The notes: generated from the letters alone by a model not told the origin. Positions 47,439 through 57,666 are shown, counted from the stretch's first letter. The stretch is DNA of 64,000 nt from a bacterium (GCA_030824575.1 JAVBXL010000205.1:52350-116349); one strand, 5' to 3'. Numbers and translations: made by a program.

Positions 47439-48479
47439 TTAGCGCGTTGGCTCCAGCGCGGCCTTCGCCTGTCCGGGGAAGTCGCTGAAGATGCCATCGA
47501 CGCCGGTTGCCGCGATGGCGCGGACCCAGGAGGCGAAGTCGCCGCGCCCCTGCGGGTCGTCGGTGCGCTGATATTGGGGCGGCAGAAAGCTGTTTTCCAT
47601 CCGCAACGTCCAGACATGGACCTGCAACCCCGCATCATGGGCGCGGCCGACCAGCGCGGTCGGGCCTTCGGGCGCGATGATGAGCGCCGCCGACGGACCG
47701 ACGCCGTCGGCATAGGTGGCGATGTCGGTCAGGCCCTGCACCGTCAGCATGTCGGCATAAGTCGTGCCGGGCAGGTCGGCCGGGCCACCCTCCGCATCGA
47801 CCAGCTGAATGAGGCGCAGGCGCGAGGCGGCGCGCAGCGCTTTCAGATTGCTGACCTCGAACGACTGGATGAAAACCGGGTCGGCCTCTGTTTGATAGCC
47901 GTAGCGGCCGAGCAAATCGAGCAGCGCCGCCTGATGCGGCAGGCCGATACCCGCGAAATAGCTGGGATGCTTGGTTTCGGGATAGAGGCCGATGCGGCGA
48001 CCGGCCTCCGCCTCCTTGGCGCGGACCAGCTTCAATATCTCTTCGAAGGTAGGGATAAGATAGAGATCGTCGAAGCGCCGATTGGCCGGGCGGACATAGG
48101 ACAGCCGTTCGCGCGCGCGCAGGGTGCGCAGTTCGGCGAGGGTGAAATCCTCCGTGAACCATCCCGCCATGGCGACGCCGTCGATCGTCTTGGTCGTCTT
48201 GCGATCGGCAAATTCGGGATGATCCGCGACATCGGTGGTGCCGCTTATCTCATTTTCATGCCGGGCGACGAGGACGCCGTCCTTGGTCAGCACCAGGTCG
48301 GGCTCGATAAAGTCGGCCCCCTGGTCGATCGCGCGCTCATAGGCGGCGAGCGTATGTTCGGGCCGTTCGCCGCTGGCACCGCGATGGGCGATCAGGATCG
48401 GTTCGGCCTGAACCACAGAAAGGGGGATGAGGCTCATCAACAGGAACAGTGTGATGCGCGCCAGCCCCCGCCCGATCAT
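47439..48479 (-). CDS. Glycerophosphodiester phosphodiesterase
   Basis: ILIAHRGASGERPEHTLAAYERAIDQGADFIEPDLVLTKDGVLVARHE. Confidence 0.93.
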   Translation of the reverse strand: MIGRGLARITLFLLMSLIPLSVVQAEPILIAHRGASGERPEHTLAAYERAIDQGADFIEPDLVLTKDGVLVARHENEISGTTDVADHPEFADRKTTKTIDGVAMAGWFTEDFTLAELRTLRARERLSYVRPANRRFDDLYLIPTFEEILKLVRAKEAEAGRRIGLYPETKHPSYFAGIGLPHQAALLDLLGRYGYQTEADPVFIQSFEVSNLKALRAASRLRLIQLVDAEGGPADLPGTTYADMLTVQGLTDIATYADGVGPSAALIIAPEGPTALVGRAHDAGLQVHVWTLRMENSFLPPQYQRTDDPQGRGDFASWVRAIAATGVDGIFSDFPGQAKAALEPTR

Positions 48480-48832
48480 GCCTTCACGCCCTGGAGCGCA
48501 TTTTCATAGGTGGTCGCCTTGAATCCGATGATGGTTTCGCGGCCGGTGTCGAGGATCGGGCGCTTGATCATCGACGGGTTGGTGATCATCAGCAGGATCG
48601 CCTTGTCCGCGTCGATATGCGCCTTGTCGCCCGCATCCAGCGCCTTGAAGGTGGTGCCAGAGCGGTTGAGGATGGTTTCCCAGCCATGTTCCATCACCCA
48701 TTCTTCCAGCTTCGCCTTGTCCACACCGGCGACCTTATAGTCGTGGAAGCTGTAGCTCACGCGCTCATTGTCCAGCCAGTTGCGGGCCTTCTTGATCGTG
48801 TCGCAATTTTTGATGCCATACATGGTAATCAT
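48476..48832 (-). CDS. ArsC/Spx-family reductase
   Basis: MYGIKNCDTIKKARNWLDNERVSYSFHDYKVAGVDKAKLEEW...NPSMIKRPILD. Confidence 0.92.
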   Translation of the reverse strand: MITMYGIKNCDTIKKARNWLDNERVSYSFHDYKVAGVDKAKLEEWVMEHGWETILNRSGTTFKALDAGDKAHIDADKAILLMITNPSMIKRPILDTGRETIIGFKATTYENALQGVKA

Positions 48833-48847
48833 GATGCCGTGCTCCTG

Positions 48848-49228
48848 TTACCCTTTGAAGGCGGTGACTTCGATTTCGATCTTCATGTCCGGCTTGACGA
48901 GGCCGGCGATGACGCAGCTGGCGGCGGGGCGGATGTCGCCGAACACGGGGCCGGCAATGTCGCCCATGACGTCCCAATAGGCGGCGTCGGTGATATAATA
49001 GGTCACGCGCACCACATCGGCGAAGGAAAAGCCGGCGTCGTCCAGCGCCTTGCCGATCACCTTGAGCGCGTTCCTGCCCTGCGCCACCACATCGTCCGGC
49101 ATCGTCTTGGTTTCGGGATCGGTGCCGGTGGTGCCGGCGACGAAGCACCAGTCGCCCTGAACGACGGCACGCGAATAGCCGACCTGCGCCTCGAAGGGCG
49201 AGCCGGAGGAAATGAGCTGGCGGGGCAT
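48848..49228 (-). CDS. RidA-family protein
   Basis: RAVVQGDWCFVAGTTGTDPETKTMPDDVVAQGRNALKVIGKALDDAGFSFADVVRVTYYI. Confidence 0.92.
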   Translation of the reverse strand: MPRQLISSGSPFEAQVGYSRAVVQGDWCFVAGTTGTDPETKTMPDDVVAQGRNALKVIGKALDDAGFSFADVVRVTYYITDAAYWDVMGDIAGPVFGDIRPAASCVIAGLVKPDMKIEIEVTAFKG

Positions 49229-49367
49229 GAGGATTCCTGCTGCAGTGCGAAAGGATCAGAGCGGCCTTTGCCCCCTGCGCCTGTTGCTGTCCAGCAATTT
49301 CCCCCGGAACGGCGGGCGCGCCGGGCCGTTGGGGAGGGATCGGGCATCAGGCCCAAGGAGACATGCG

Positions 49368-49664
49368 ATGGACCGCCCTACCCCCGACCACGAATATGAC
49401 GAGAATAAGGAGCAGGCCGAAGCCGGCACCCAGGCACAGGATGTTGCGGACGATGCGCGGGCGCGCACCACCGACCTGTCGGAAGAGAGCGAGCATGGCG
49501 GGCGCACCAATCCGGCGCAGATCATCCCCGACGATGTGCCCGACCTGGTCGACAAGATGAACGAGATGAGCCGGTCCGGCCGGATCGACATGGATGCCTA
49601 TGCCGGCGAACCGCAGATGGACGATGAAGAGGAAGAGATGGGGCCGACCGAGGAGGACGAATAG
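49368..49664 (+). CDS. Acidic hypothetical protein
   Basis: MDRPTPDHEYDENKEQAEAGTQAQDVADDARARTTDLSEESEHGG; GGAG upstream. Confidence 0.6.
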   Translation: MDRPTPDHEYDENKEQAEAGTQAQDVADDARARTTDLSEESEHGGRTNPAQIIPDDVPDLVDKMNEMSRSGRIDMDAYAGEPQMDDEEEEMGPTEEDE

Positions 49665-49904
49665 CGCCCGTCAGGTCAAACGCTCGGCCATGGCGCGGGC
49701 GGGCACTTCGCCGATGATGCGGGCATAAGGGCTGGGCTGTACGCCGGCGTTGATCGATTTAGCGCCGTTTCGGATGGTCCGGCCCGGCATGGCAGCGCGC
49801 GGGCGTACGGCATCGATGTGCATCACATCAGATTGACGCCGGATCGGTGAAAAGCTGGATCGGCTTTAACGCCCTGTTTGCCGGACGCTCGCTAGAGCAT
49901 AGGC

Positions 49905-50507
49905 ATGGCGAGCGAATGGAACAGACGGCCGCGGCCGTCACGCAGAAATAAGGTGCAGCAGGCTTGGGTCGCGGAGGCGCAGCGCGCGGGTGCCGCACGC
50001 TTGCGTCCGGTACGGCAGCGGCGCAGCGGGATCACCGGACCGGCGCTTGTTTATATGTTGTGCCTAGGGCTGTTGCTCGGCTGGTATGGGCCAGGCTGGG
50101 TTGATCGCTTAGACCAAGCGCCCACCATGACCTCCGCTCCGGCGCTTTTGACCGACAGCCTGTCCGCCGATTTCACCTTCTGCCATCGCGGCGGCGGGAC
50201 CAATTGCGTGGTCGATGGCGACACATTCTGGTTTCGCGGCGACAAATATCGAATTGCCGATATCGACACGCCCGAAACCCATGGGCGGCGCTGTGCGGCG
50301 GAAGGCGAGTTGGGCGCGCGCGCGACGCAGCGATTGCAGGCGCTGATGAACGACGGCGCCTTCTCGCTGGAAAGCGGCGATCGCGACATTGATCGCTATG
50401 GCCGGGCCTTGCGGATCGTAACGCGCGGAGGCCAGTCGATCGGCGACCAACTGGTCGCTGAAGGACTGGCCCGACGTTGGGATGGCGGTCGCCACCCCTG
50501 GTGCTAG
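49905..50507 (+). CDS. Thermonuclease-family protein
   Basis: CVVDGDTFWFRGDKYRIADIDTPETHGRRCAAEGELGARATQRL...DRYGRALRIV. Confidence 0.88.
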   Translation: MASEWNRRPRPSRRNKVQQAWVAEAQRAGAARLRPVRQRRSGITGPALVYMLCLGLLLGWYGPGWVDRLDQAPTMTSAPALLTDSLSADFTFCHRGGGTNCVVDGDTFWFRGDKYRIADIDTPETHGRRCAAEGELGARATQRLQALMNDGAFSLESGDRDIDRYGRALRIVTRGGQSIGDQLVAEGLARRWDGGRHPWC

Positions 50508-50511
50508 GCGC

Positions 50512-51135
50512 TTAGCGGCAATTAACGCCGCCGCGGTCGATTTCACGGCCCAGCAGCGCGCCGGCGCCGCCGCCGATCAGAGTGCCCAATATGTTGGACT
50601 GACCCTGGGCCAGTTGGTTGCCGAGCAGGCCGCCCAGCGCCGCGCCGACGATCAGGCCGGTGGTGCCATCCGAACGGCGGCAATAATAGCGATTGTCATT
50701 GCCGCGATAGATGCGGGTGCGGCGATCGACGCGGATCGGGGCATAGCCAGTGCGATAATAGCGGTCTGGCCGGTAGGAACGGCCATAGCGCGGATCGGGG
50801 CGGTTCCAGTCATAGCTGTACACCGGGCGGCCGGGACGGCGATAATCGTTGCGGCCATTGTCCACGCGGCGATCCTGGCGCAAGTCGCGGCGGTCCTGAC
50901 GGACATCACGGCGCACGTCTCGACGGTCCTGACGGACGTCACGACGGACTTCGCGGCGATCTTGACGGACTTCGCGACGATCTTCACGCTGGTCCTGGCG
51001 ATTGTCGCGGCGATCGTCACGCCGTTCGCGGTTATTCTGGCCCGGCTGAGCGAAAGCGGGGGTGGCGGCTATGCCGGTCAGGGTCATGGCGCCGAGCGAC
51101 AGGGCGGCGATGGCCTGTTTGAACGAAAATGTCAT
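50512..51135 (-). CDS. Secreted Arg/Asp-rich repeat protein with C-terminal glycine zipper
   Basis: Signal peptide; RRDDRRDNRQDQREDRREVRQDRREVRRDVRQDRRDVRRDVRQDRRDLRQDRR; C-terminal TGLIVGAALGGLLGNQLAQGQSNILGTLIGGGAGALLGREI. Confidence 0.8.
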   Translation of the reverse strand: MTFSFKQAIAALSLGAMTLTGIAATPAFAQPGQNNRERRDDRRDNRQDQREDRREVRQDRREVRRDVRQDRRDVRRDVRQDRRDLRQDRRVDNGRNDYRRPGRPVYSYDWNRPDPRYGRSYRPDRYYRTGYAPIRVDRRTRIYRGNDNRYYCRRSDGTTGLIVGAALGGLLGNQLAQGQSNILGTLIGGGAGALLGREIDRGGVNCR

Positions 51136-51677
51136 GGGCGGGGGTCCTTCCCTCTTGGTATCGTGGCGGTAGAACACGCGAGAATAGGGGATGTTGCATG
51201 AACGGAACAAAACGCGCCGTTCAGTCGGCGGACAGGCGCGGCGGGTCTGGCGAGGCGAGTCCGGCGCAGCGGCCTAAATGTCCGGAACTGAACGCCTATC
51301 GGCCATGGCAAATTCTTCCTACGCCGACCTTACCCTTGGCGCAGCGGAGAGATGGCTGACGATGCGAACAAACCGGGCGGACGATAACGCGGCGGCATGG
51401 AAAACAGCGCTCGATGCGGGCGGCCGGGCTAGTAGAGGCCGCTATGGGAATTAGAGCGCGTTGGCGAGGGCGGCCCGCTGTTCGTTGGTGAGGCCGTCGG
51501 CGGCGGCGTTGTCGCCCTGCGCGCCTTGGCTATCGTCGCCGGACCCGACGAACTGGATCGCGGTCAGGATAACCAACACCGCCCAAAGCAGTGCGAACCA
51601 GCGGCTGGTAAAAATCGAGCGGAGGCGGACGCCGAAGAACATGGGGCGCAGGATAGGACCGCGGGGTTAAGGAAGCC

Positions 51678-51944
51678 TCACCCCGGCGATGCGGCCATGG
51701 CGGGATCGAAGCCGAAATCAGGCGCGGCGAATGTGATCGGGCTGGTCAGCACGACCCGGTCGAGCCGCGCGGCGCTCATGCAGCGATGGCACCAGCTATG
51801 GTCGAAGGCGACCTCCAGCACCCAATGCTGCGCCGCCGTGCCCCACGCCGCCCAGGCGTCCCGCGTGACATGATCGCTGCCGCAGACATTGCAGATATAG
51901 GCGTGGTGGACGGGCGTGCGAGGGATAGGGGTTTGCTCGGTCAT
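51678..51944 (-). CDS. Hypothetical zinc-ribbon-like protein
   Basis: YICNVCGSDHVTRDAWAAWG...FDHSWCHRCMSAARLD has paired CxxC motifs. Confidence 0.6.
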   Translation of the reverse strand: MTEQTPIPRTPVHHAYICNVCGSDHVTRDAWAAWGTAAQHWVLEVAFDHSWCHRCMSAARLDRVVLTSPITFAAPDFGFDPAMAASPG

Positions 51945-52014
51945 GATGCCGAGTATAAGGCGATTCGCGCCGTTTTGGGGGAAGATGGGTCCGTTATGGA
52001 CACGATGAGCGGCG

Positions 52015-52269
52015 TCAGGCGGCGGCCTTGCGCGATCGGGTCTGGTCGCCACGCCCCGCCAGCAGGCCGGCGATAGAGATGTCTTCGTCGATTTCCTCCC
52101 AATGGAGGCCGGAACGACTCATCTCGACCTGCGCGCGCTGATCGGGCGTCGCGTGCAGCAGGCGCGGAAACCAAGCAAGCGGCACCCCCAGCGTGCGGCC
52201 ATCTTCGAGATCGACCCAGAAACTGTCGTCATCGAAACGGACGGCGAGGGGTTCAGGAGAAAAAGTCAT
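52015..52269 (-). CDS. DUF2442 protein
   Basis: LAVRFDDDSFWVDLEDGRTLGVPLAWFPRLLHATPDQRAQVEMSRSGLHWEEIDEDISIAGLLAG. Confidence 0.88.
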   Translation of the reverse strand: MTFSPEPLAVRFDDDSFWVDLEDGRTLGVPLAWFPRLLHATPDQRAQVEMSRSGLHWEEIDEDISIAGLLAGRGDQTRSRKAAA

Positions 52270-52495
52270 TCCATGCGCTTTCTATCTCGGAGCGTCGTTC
52301 TTCTATAACATGGGACAATTGAGAAAGCACATGGGCGGGGAAACCCCGACTTTCAGCTACCGTCACTTCGGGCCAGAGCCAGAATTTCGCATTGTCACGC
52401 CCCTTGCGAACATGGATGTGCACAGGCTCGCGCGGTTCACCCTCGTTCGCGTAGAAGTGGAAGCGATAGCCGTTCCATGTGAAGATTTTGGGCAT
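52253..52495 (-). CDS. DUF4160 protein
   Basis: MPKIFTWNGYRFHFYANEGEPREPVHIHVRKGRDNAKFWLWPEVTVAESRGF; overlaps DUF2442. Confidence 0.9.
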   Translation of the reverse strand: MPKIFTWNGYRFHFYANEGEPREPVHIHVRKGRDNAKFWLWPEVTVAESRGFPAHVLSQLSHVIEERRSEIESAWNDFFS

Positions 52496-53130
52496 TATTT
52501 CTGATGGAGCGCGGGTGCTGCGCGATGGGCAACCGCAGCAGGAAGAGTGAACGCATATCGCAAAAAGTTTTCAGTGAAACCCTTTAATGCTTGCGCATCC
52601 TCCTTTGAAAACATCTCGTCATCATGGGCGGCTTCGTTTCCCCCCAATCTAATTTCGTTGGCCCATTCGCCCAAGGCAGGGGTAATGAGATGATTTTCGA
52701 CCAATTTCTCCACTCTCTTAAAGAGAGTTAAATGGGCCGATGGTGGATCTATCTCTTTAGTTGCACTTTCAAGCGACTTCCGAAACATCATGCCCGCCGC
52801 ATCAAAATTTCCATTTTGCAAGCTATCCGTCGCTTGCTTGAAGAAATTAGCCACGTTATTCGGCGTACTTTCTGGCGCATTTCCTTCGACCATAGCAGGC
52901 CATTGCTCGCCAGTAAAGAATTTAGCTCGGAAAAGATCTCCTGCGACATCGGTAGGAGAAGCATGACTGCTAGTTGGCGATCTATATTCCCATATCACGC
53001 CTTCACCACAACAACCGCAGATAAAAAATGCCCGTTTCCCACCAGATTTCGTCACGAAGCTCTTCTGAGCGACAAAAGCTACATTTTTAGTGAAGCAATA
53101 TGGGCATTTACCTACATATATTCCTACCAT
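52495..53130 (-). CDS. DUF4145 domain protein
   Basis: GKCPYCFTKNVAFV...ICGCCGEGVI...GNFDAAGMMFRKSLESATKEI...NEIRLGGNEAAHDDEMFSKEDAQALKGFTENFLRY. Confidence 0.8.
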   Translation of the reverse strand: MVGIYVGKCPYCFTKNVAFVAQKSFVTKSGGKRAFFICGCCGEGVIWEYRSPTSSHASPTDVAGDLFRAKFFTGEQWPAMVEGNAPESTPNNVANFFKQATDSLQNGNFDAAGMMFRKSLESATKEIDPPSAHLTLFKRVEKLVENHLITPALGEWANEIRLGGNEAAHDDEMFSKEDAQALKGFTENFLRYAFTLPAAVAHRAAPALHQK

Positions 53131-53134
53131 TTCA

Positions 53135-54187
53135 TCACTCCGCAGCGATGCCCGCCGCCTTGAACATGTCCGGGTCAGCCTCGTCCATGTTCGCCGCGTC
53201 GCTGCCCTTGATCTTCTGGCGGCGGTCGAAGGCGTCCCAGACGTCGTTCCACTGGCCCCGCGTCGCGCCCTTGGAATATTCGGTCGAGCGGGTTTCGAAG
53301 AAGTTGGCATGCTCGACGCCGTTCAGCATCGGGGCGAGCCAGGGGAGCGGATGTTCCTCGATCATGTAGATGGGCTTCAACCCCAGTTGGCCCAGGCGCC
53401 AGTCGGCGATGTAGCGGACATATTTCTTGATGTCCTTGGGCGTCATACCGGGCACCGGCCCCATTTCGAAGACCAGGTCGACGAAGGCGTCCTCGATACG
53501 GACGGTCTTCTGGCACATGTCCATGATGTCGTCCTTGACCGCGGGGGTCAGGCAATTGCGTTCGGCGCAGAAGGCGTGGAACAGCTTGATGATGCCCTCG
53601 CAATGGAGCGTCTCGTCGCGGATCGACCAGGTGACGATCTGGCCCATGCCCTTCATCTTGTTGAAGCGCGGGAAGTTCATCAGCATGGCGAAGCTGGCGA
53701 AGAGTTGCAGCCCTTCGGTAAAGCCGCCGAACATGGCGAGCGTGCGGGCGATATCCTCGTCCGTATCGACGCCGAACTGTTGCAGATAGTCGTGTTTGTC
53801 CTTCATCTCCTTATACTGCATGAAGGCGCTATATTCGCTTTCGGGCATGCCGATCGTGTCGAGCAGATGCGAGTAAGCGGCGATGTGGACGGTTTCCATG
53901 TTGCTGAACGCGGTCAGCATCATCTTGACTTCCGTGGGCTTGAACACGCGGCCATATTTTTCGTGGTAGCAATCCTGCACTTCCACGTCGGCCTGGGTGA
54001 AGAAGCGGAAAATCTGCGTCAGCAGGTTGCGCTCATGATCGGACAGCTTCTGCGCCCAGTCGCGGCAATCCTCACCCAAGGGCACTTCTTCGGGCAGCCA
54101 GTGCAGTTGCTGCTGGCGCTTCCAATATTCATAGGCCCAGGGATATTCGAAGGGCTTGTACACCTTGGAGGCTTGGAGAAGAGGCAT
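53135..54187 (-). CDS. nrdB: Ribonucleotide-diphosphate reductase subunit beta
   Basis: YPWAYEYWKRQQQLHWLPEEVPLGEDCRDW...VQDCYHEKYGRVFKPTEV...WSIRDETLHCEGI. Confidence 0.96.
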   Translation of the reverse strand: MPLLQASKVYKPFEYPWAYEYWKRQQQLHWLPEEVPLGEDCRDWAQKLSDHERNLLTQIFRFFTQADVEVQDCYHEKYGRVFKPTEVKMMLTAFSNMETVHIAAYSHLLDTIGMPESEYSAFMQYKEMKDKHDYLQQFGVDTDEDIARTLAMFGGFTEGLQLFASFAMLMNFPRFNKMKGMGQIVTWSIRDETLHCEGIIKLFHAFCAERNCLTPAVKDDIMDMCQKTVRIEDAFVDLVFEMGPVPGMTPKDIKKYVRYIADWRLGQLGLKPIYMIEEHPLPWLAPMLNGVEHANFFETRSTEYSKGATRGQWNDVWDAFDRRQKIKGSDAANMDEADPDMFKAAGIAAE

Positions 54188-54289
54188 GGGACGAAACTCC
54201 GGGCGAAATCGTTACGAATGAAGGGCGGTTGCAACCTGGGCGAGGGCGGGACGTTGAAGCGTCGTTACCCCCCGCACAGGAGAAATATC

Positions 54290-54535
54290 ATGGTCGACCT
54301 GACCAGCATCAAGGAACATGCCGAAGTGATCGGCGCCGATGGCGTGCATGTCGGCACCGTCGACCATATGGACGGTGACCGGATCAAGCTGACCAAGAAG
54401 GACAGCGGGGAAGGCAGCCATAAGGGGCATCATCATTATATCAGCCAGGGCCTGATCGCGGCGGTCGAGGATGACGGCACGGTGCGGCTTTCCGCCAATG
54501 CCGACGTCGCGGTGACGTTCGAAGAAGAAGAGTGA
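54290..54535 (+). CDS. DUF2171 protein
   Basis: MVDLTSIKEHAEVIGADGVHVGTVDHMDGDRIKLTKKDS. Confidence 0.88.
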   Translation: MVDLTSIKEHAEVIGADGVHVGTVDHMDGDRIKLTKKDSGEGSHKGHHHYISQGLIAAVEDDGTVRLSANADVAVTFEEEE

Positions 54536-54581
54536 GCGCGCGGGCGCGGCGGCATAGGCCGTCGCGCCCGGCTCCCATGCC

Positions 54582-56522
54582 TTACTGGCAGGCAAGACAC
54601 TCGTCATAGTCGGTGGTCTCGCCGATTTCGAACTTGGGGGCGTCGATCGTGTTGTCGGCCTCCACGCCGCCGGCGAAGCCCGCGCGCTGCACGCTCTTCG
54701 AGCGCAGATAGTAAAGCGACTTGATGCCCAGTTCCCAAGCGCGGAAGTGGAGCATGAGCAGATCCCACTTCTCCACGTCGGCCGGGATGAACAGGTTCAG
54801 CGACTGCGCCTGGTCGATATAGGGCGTGCGGTCGGCGGCCAGTTCGAGCAGCCAGCGCTGGTCGATTTCGAAGCTGGTCTTGAACGTGTCCTTTTCTTCC
54901 GGGCTCAGGAAGTCGAGATGCTGGACCGAACCGCCCTTTTCCAGGATCGAGTTCCACACCGCGCTGCTGTCCTTCGCCTTGGCGACCAGCAGCTTTTCGA
55001 GGTACGGATTCTTGATCGAGAAGCTGCCCGACAGCGTCTTGTGGGTGTAGATGTTCGCCGGGATCGGCTCGATACAGGCCGACGTACCGCCGCAGATGAT
55101 GCTGATCGACGCGGTCGGCGCGATCGCCATCTTGCAAGAAAAGCGCTCCATCACGCCCTGGTCGGCGGCGTCGGGGCACGGGCCGCGTTCCTGCGCCAGC
55201 ATCATCGATGCCTCATTCACCTGCGCGTTGATATGCTTGAACATGCGCAGGTTCCACGATTTGGCCATCGCGCCTTCGAACGGGATGCCGCGTGCCTGGA
55301 GGAAGCTGTGGAAGCCCATGACGCCCAGGCCCACCGAGCGTTCGCGCATCGCGCTATATTTGGCGCGCGCCATTTCGGGCGGTGCGCGGTCAATATAGTC
55401 CTGAAGCACATTGTCGAGGAAACGCATGATGTCCTCGGCAAACAGCTTTTCGTCCTTCCATTCGTCCCAGGTTTCCAGGTTCATGGAGGAGAGGCAGCAG
55501 ACCGCGGTACGATCATTACCCAGATGGTCACGGCCGGTTGGCAGCGTGATTTCCGAACAGAGGTTGGAGGTCGACACCTTCAGGCCCAGGTCGCGATGAT
55601 GTTTGGGCATCATACGGTTCACCGTGTCGTTGAACACGATATAGGGCTCGCCGGTGGCCAGGCGCACTTCGACCAGCTTCTGGAACAGGGCGCGGGCATT
55701 GACCGTGCCGCGGATCGACTGGTCCTTGGGGCTGCGCAGATGGAAGTCACCGCCGTCGCGCACCGCTTCCATAAACTCGTCGGTCAGCAGGACACCGTGG
55801 TGGAGGTTCAGCGCCTTGCGGTTGAAATCGCCGCTGGTCTTGCGGATTTCAAGGAACTCCTCGATCTCCGGGTGGGAGACGTCGAGATAGCAAGCGGCCG
55901 AACCACGACGCAGGCTGCCCTGGCTGATCGCCAGCGTCAGCGAATCCATCACCCGGACGAAGGGAATGATGCCGCTGGTCTTGCCATTCAGGCCCACCGG
56001 CTCGCCGATGCCGCGGACATTGCCCCAATAGGTGCCGATGCCGCCGCCGCGCGAGGCAAGCCAGACATTCTCGTTCCAGGTGTTGACGATGCCTTCCAGG
56101 CTGTCGTCCACGCTGTTGAGATAGCAGCTGATCGGCAAGCCGCGCCCGGTGCCGCCGTTCGACAGGACCGGGGTCGCCGGCATGAACCAGAGCTTCGAGA
56201 TATAGTCATAGACGCGCTGGGCATGAGCGGCGTCGTCCGAATAGGCCGCCGCCACGCGGGCGAAGAGATCCTGATAGGATTCGCCGGGCAGCAGATAGCG
56301 GTCGTTCAGCGTATCCTTGCCGAATTCCGTCAGCAGCGCGTCGCGCGACGGATCGGTCGTGACAGGGAAGCGTCGCGCCTGCACGGTCGAGGAGGTCAGC
56401 ACCTCCGGCTCCGCCCGCGTTTCCACAGGCGCGGCCTGGGCCTGCGCCTTCATATCGTCCAAAAGATCATCCATTACAGTCGCCACGTCGCCAGCACCTT
56501 GTCCACTATCTCGAAAATCCAT
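54582..56522 (-). CDS. nrdA: Ribonucleoside-diphosphate reductase subunit alpha
   Basis: RRGSAACYLDVSHPEIEEFLEIRK...NLCSEITLPTGRDHLGNDRTAVCCLSSMNLE...CLACQ C-terminus. Confidence 0.95.
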   Translation of the reverse strand: MDFRDSGQGAGDVATVMDDLLDDMKAQAQAAPVETRAEPEVLTSSTVQARRFPVTTDPSRDALLTEFGKDTLNDRYLLPGESYQDLFARVAAAYSDDAAHAQRVYDYISKLWFMPATPVLSNGGTGRGLPISCYLNSVDDSLEGIVNTWNENVWLASRGGGIGTYWGNVRGIGEPVGLNGKTSGIIPFVRVMDSLTLAISQGSLRRGSAACYLDVSHPEIEEFLEIRKTSGDFNRKALNLHHGVLLTDEFMEAVRDGGDFHLRSPKDQSIRGTVNARALFQKLVEVRLATGEPYIVFNDTVNRMMPKHHRDLGLKVSTSNLCSEITLPTGRDHLGNDRTAVCCLSSMNLETWDEWKDEKLFAEDIMRFLDNVLQDYIDRAPPEMARAKYSAMRERSVGLGVMGFHSFLQARGIPFEGAMAKSWNLRMFKHINAQVNEASMMLAQERGPCPDAADQGVMERFSCKMAIAPTASISIICGGTSACIEPIPANIYTHKTLSGSFSIKNPYLEKLLVAKAKDSSAVWNSILEKGGSVQHLDFLSPEEKDTFKTSFEIDQRWLLELAADRTPYIDQAQSLNLFIPADVEKWDLLMLHFRAWELGIKSLYYLRSKSVQRAGFAGGVEADNTIDAPKFEIGETTDYDECLACQ

Positions 56523-57021
56523 GCGCGCCCCCGATGTTCCTGTTCCGTTCGATTCGGTCAAGCGGGTCGCGACAAGCCGCGCATCCTAGCATGAACCGTA
56601 CCGTGCCGGGGACGTAAAAGGGCCCAACCGAGCGATCGCAGGGACGGAAATCCCCTAACGCCAGACAATCGCCCAGCCACGCAATCACAATCTGTTGGGT
56701 GACCCCCGTTAACCCGATACCATAGATAGTGCCATACCCACTTGGCGGCGCAAGAGGGTAAATGACAATCCGAAGACTCGGTTCGTCGATGTTCGACGTC
56801 ATTCCGCCACGGCGCGCGCGGGCGACGCACGGACTTGCCTTGCCCCCAAAAAAGGCAAGGGGGATGATGGGTCAGAAAAATAAATTTCGCTTGCCAGCCA
56901 TTTTTAGACGAAGGTCTAAGGGGTTGCAGGCGTCGGGTAATAGCACCGTTGGCCATGGTGCGGCCGCCATGCCCGGACGCGGCCAGATGCGCAGATAGTG
57001 CGCTTGTGCGGAGGATGCCCG

Positions 57022-57666
57022 ATGATTCTCTATTATCACCCCCTCTCCTCCTATTGCTGGAAGGTGCTGATCGCCTTTTACGAGAATGGCGCGCCGTTCA
57101 CCGCGCGGACGCTGGAGGATGCGGACGTCGCGCGGGAATGGATGGACCTGTGGCCGATCGGCAAATTCCCGCTGCTGCGCGACCCGGCGCGCGACGCCAC
57201 GGTCGGCGAGGCGAGCATCATCATCGAATATCTCGCCCAGCATGAAGCCGGCACCTTCCGCCCCATCCCCGCCGATCCCGACGCGGCGCTGGAGGTGCGG
57301 TTGATGGATCGGTTGTTCGACAATTATGTCATGGCGCCGATGCAGGCGATCGTGGCCGACCGGCTGCGGCCGGAGGCGCAGCGCGATTCGCTGGGCGTGG
57401 CGCAGGCGCGCGACTTGCTGGCCAAAGCCTATGCGTTGATCGAAGCGCGGATCGCCGGGCGGCGCTGGGCGGTGGGCGACGCCTTCACCCTGGCCGACTG
57501 CGCCGCCGCCCCGGCGATCTTCTACGCCGACAAGATCATACCGTTGGGCGCGGATTTTCCGCTGCTGGCGGCCTATCTGGCGCGGCTGGAGGCGCGCCCC
57601 AGCTTTGCCCGCGTGCTGGAGGAGAAACAGCCCTGGTGGCACCTCTTCCCCTTTGCGGATGGCTGA
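57022..57666 (+). CDS. Glutathione S-transferase family protein
   Basis: MILYYHPLSSYCWKVLIAFYENGAPFTARTLED...GKFPLLRDPARDATVGEASIIIEYL. Confidence 0.9.
   Translation: MILYYHPLSSYCWKVLIAFYENGAPFTARTLEDADVAREWMDLWPIGKFPLLRDPARDATVGEASIIIEYLAQHEAGTFRPIPADPDAALEVRLMDRLFDNYVMAPMQAIVADRLRPEAQRDSLGVAQARDLLAKAYALIEARIAGRRWAVGDAFTLADCAAAPAIFYADKIIPLGADFPLLAAYLARLEARPSFARVLEEKQPWWHLFPFADG

Noticed and set aside
49665-49870. Short minus-strand ORF of about 50 aa (MHIDAVRPRAAMPGRTIRNGAKSINAGVQPSPYARIIGEVPARAMAERLT)
   Set aside because: Too short and no recognised family; could be a gene remnant but unsupported.
56590-56760. Possible NrdR box (ACCATAGATAGTGCC) upstream of nrdA
   Set aside because: Only a partial match to the NrdR consensus and no clear second box at the expected spacing.
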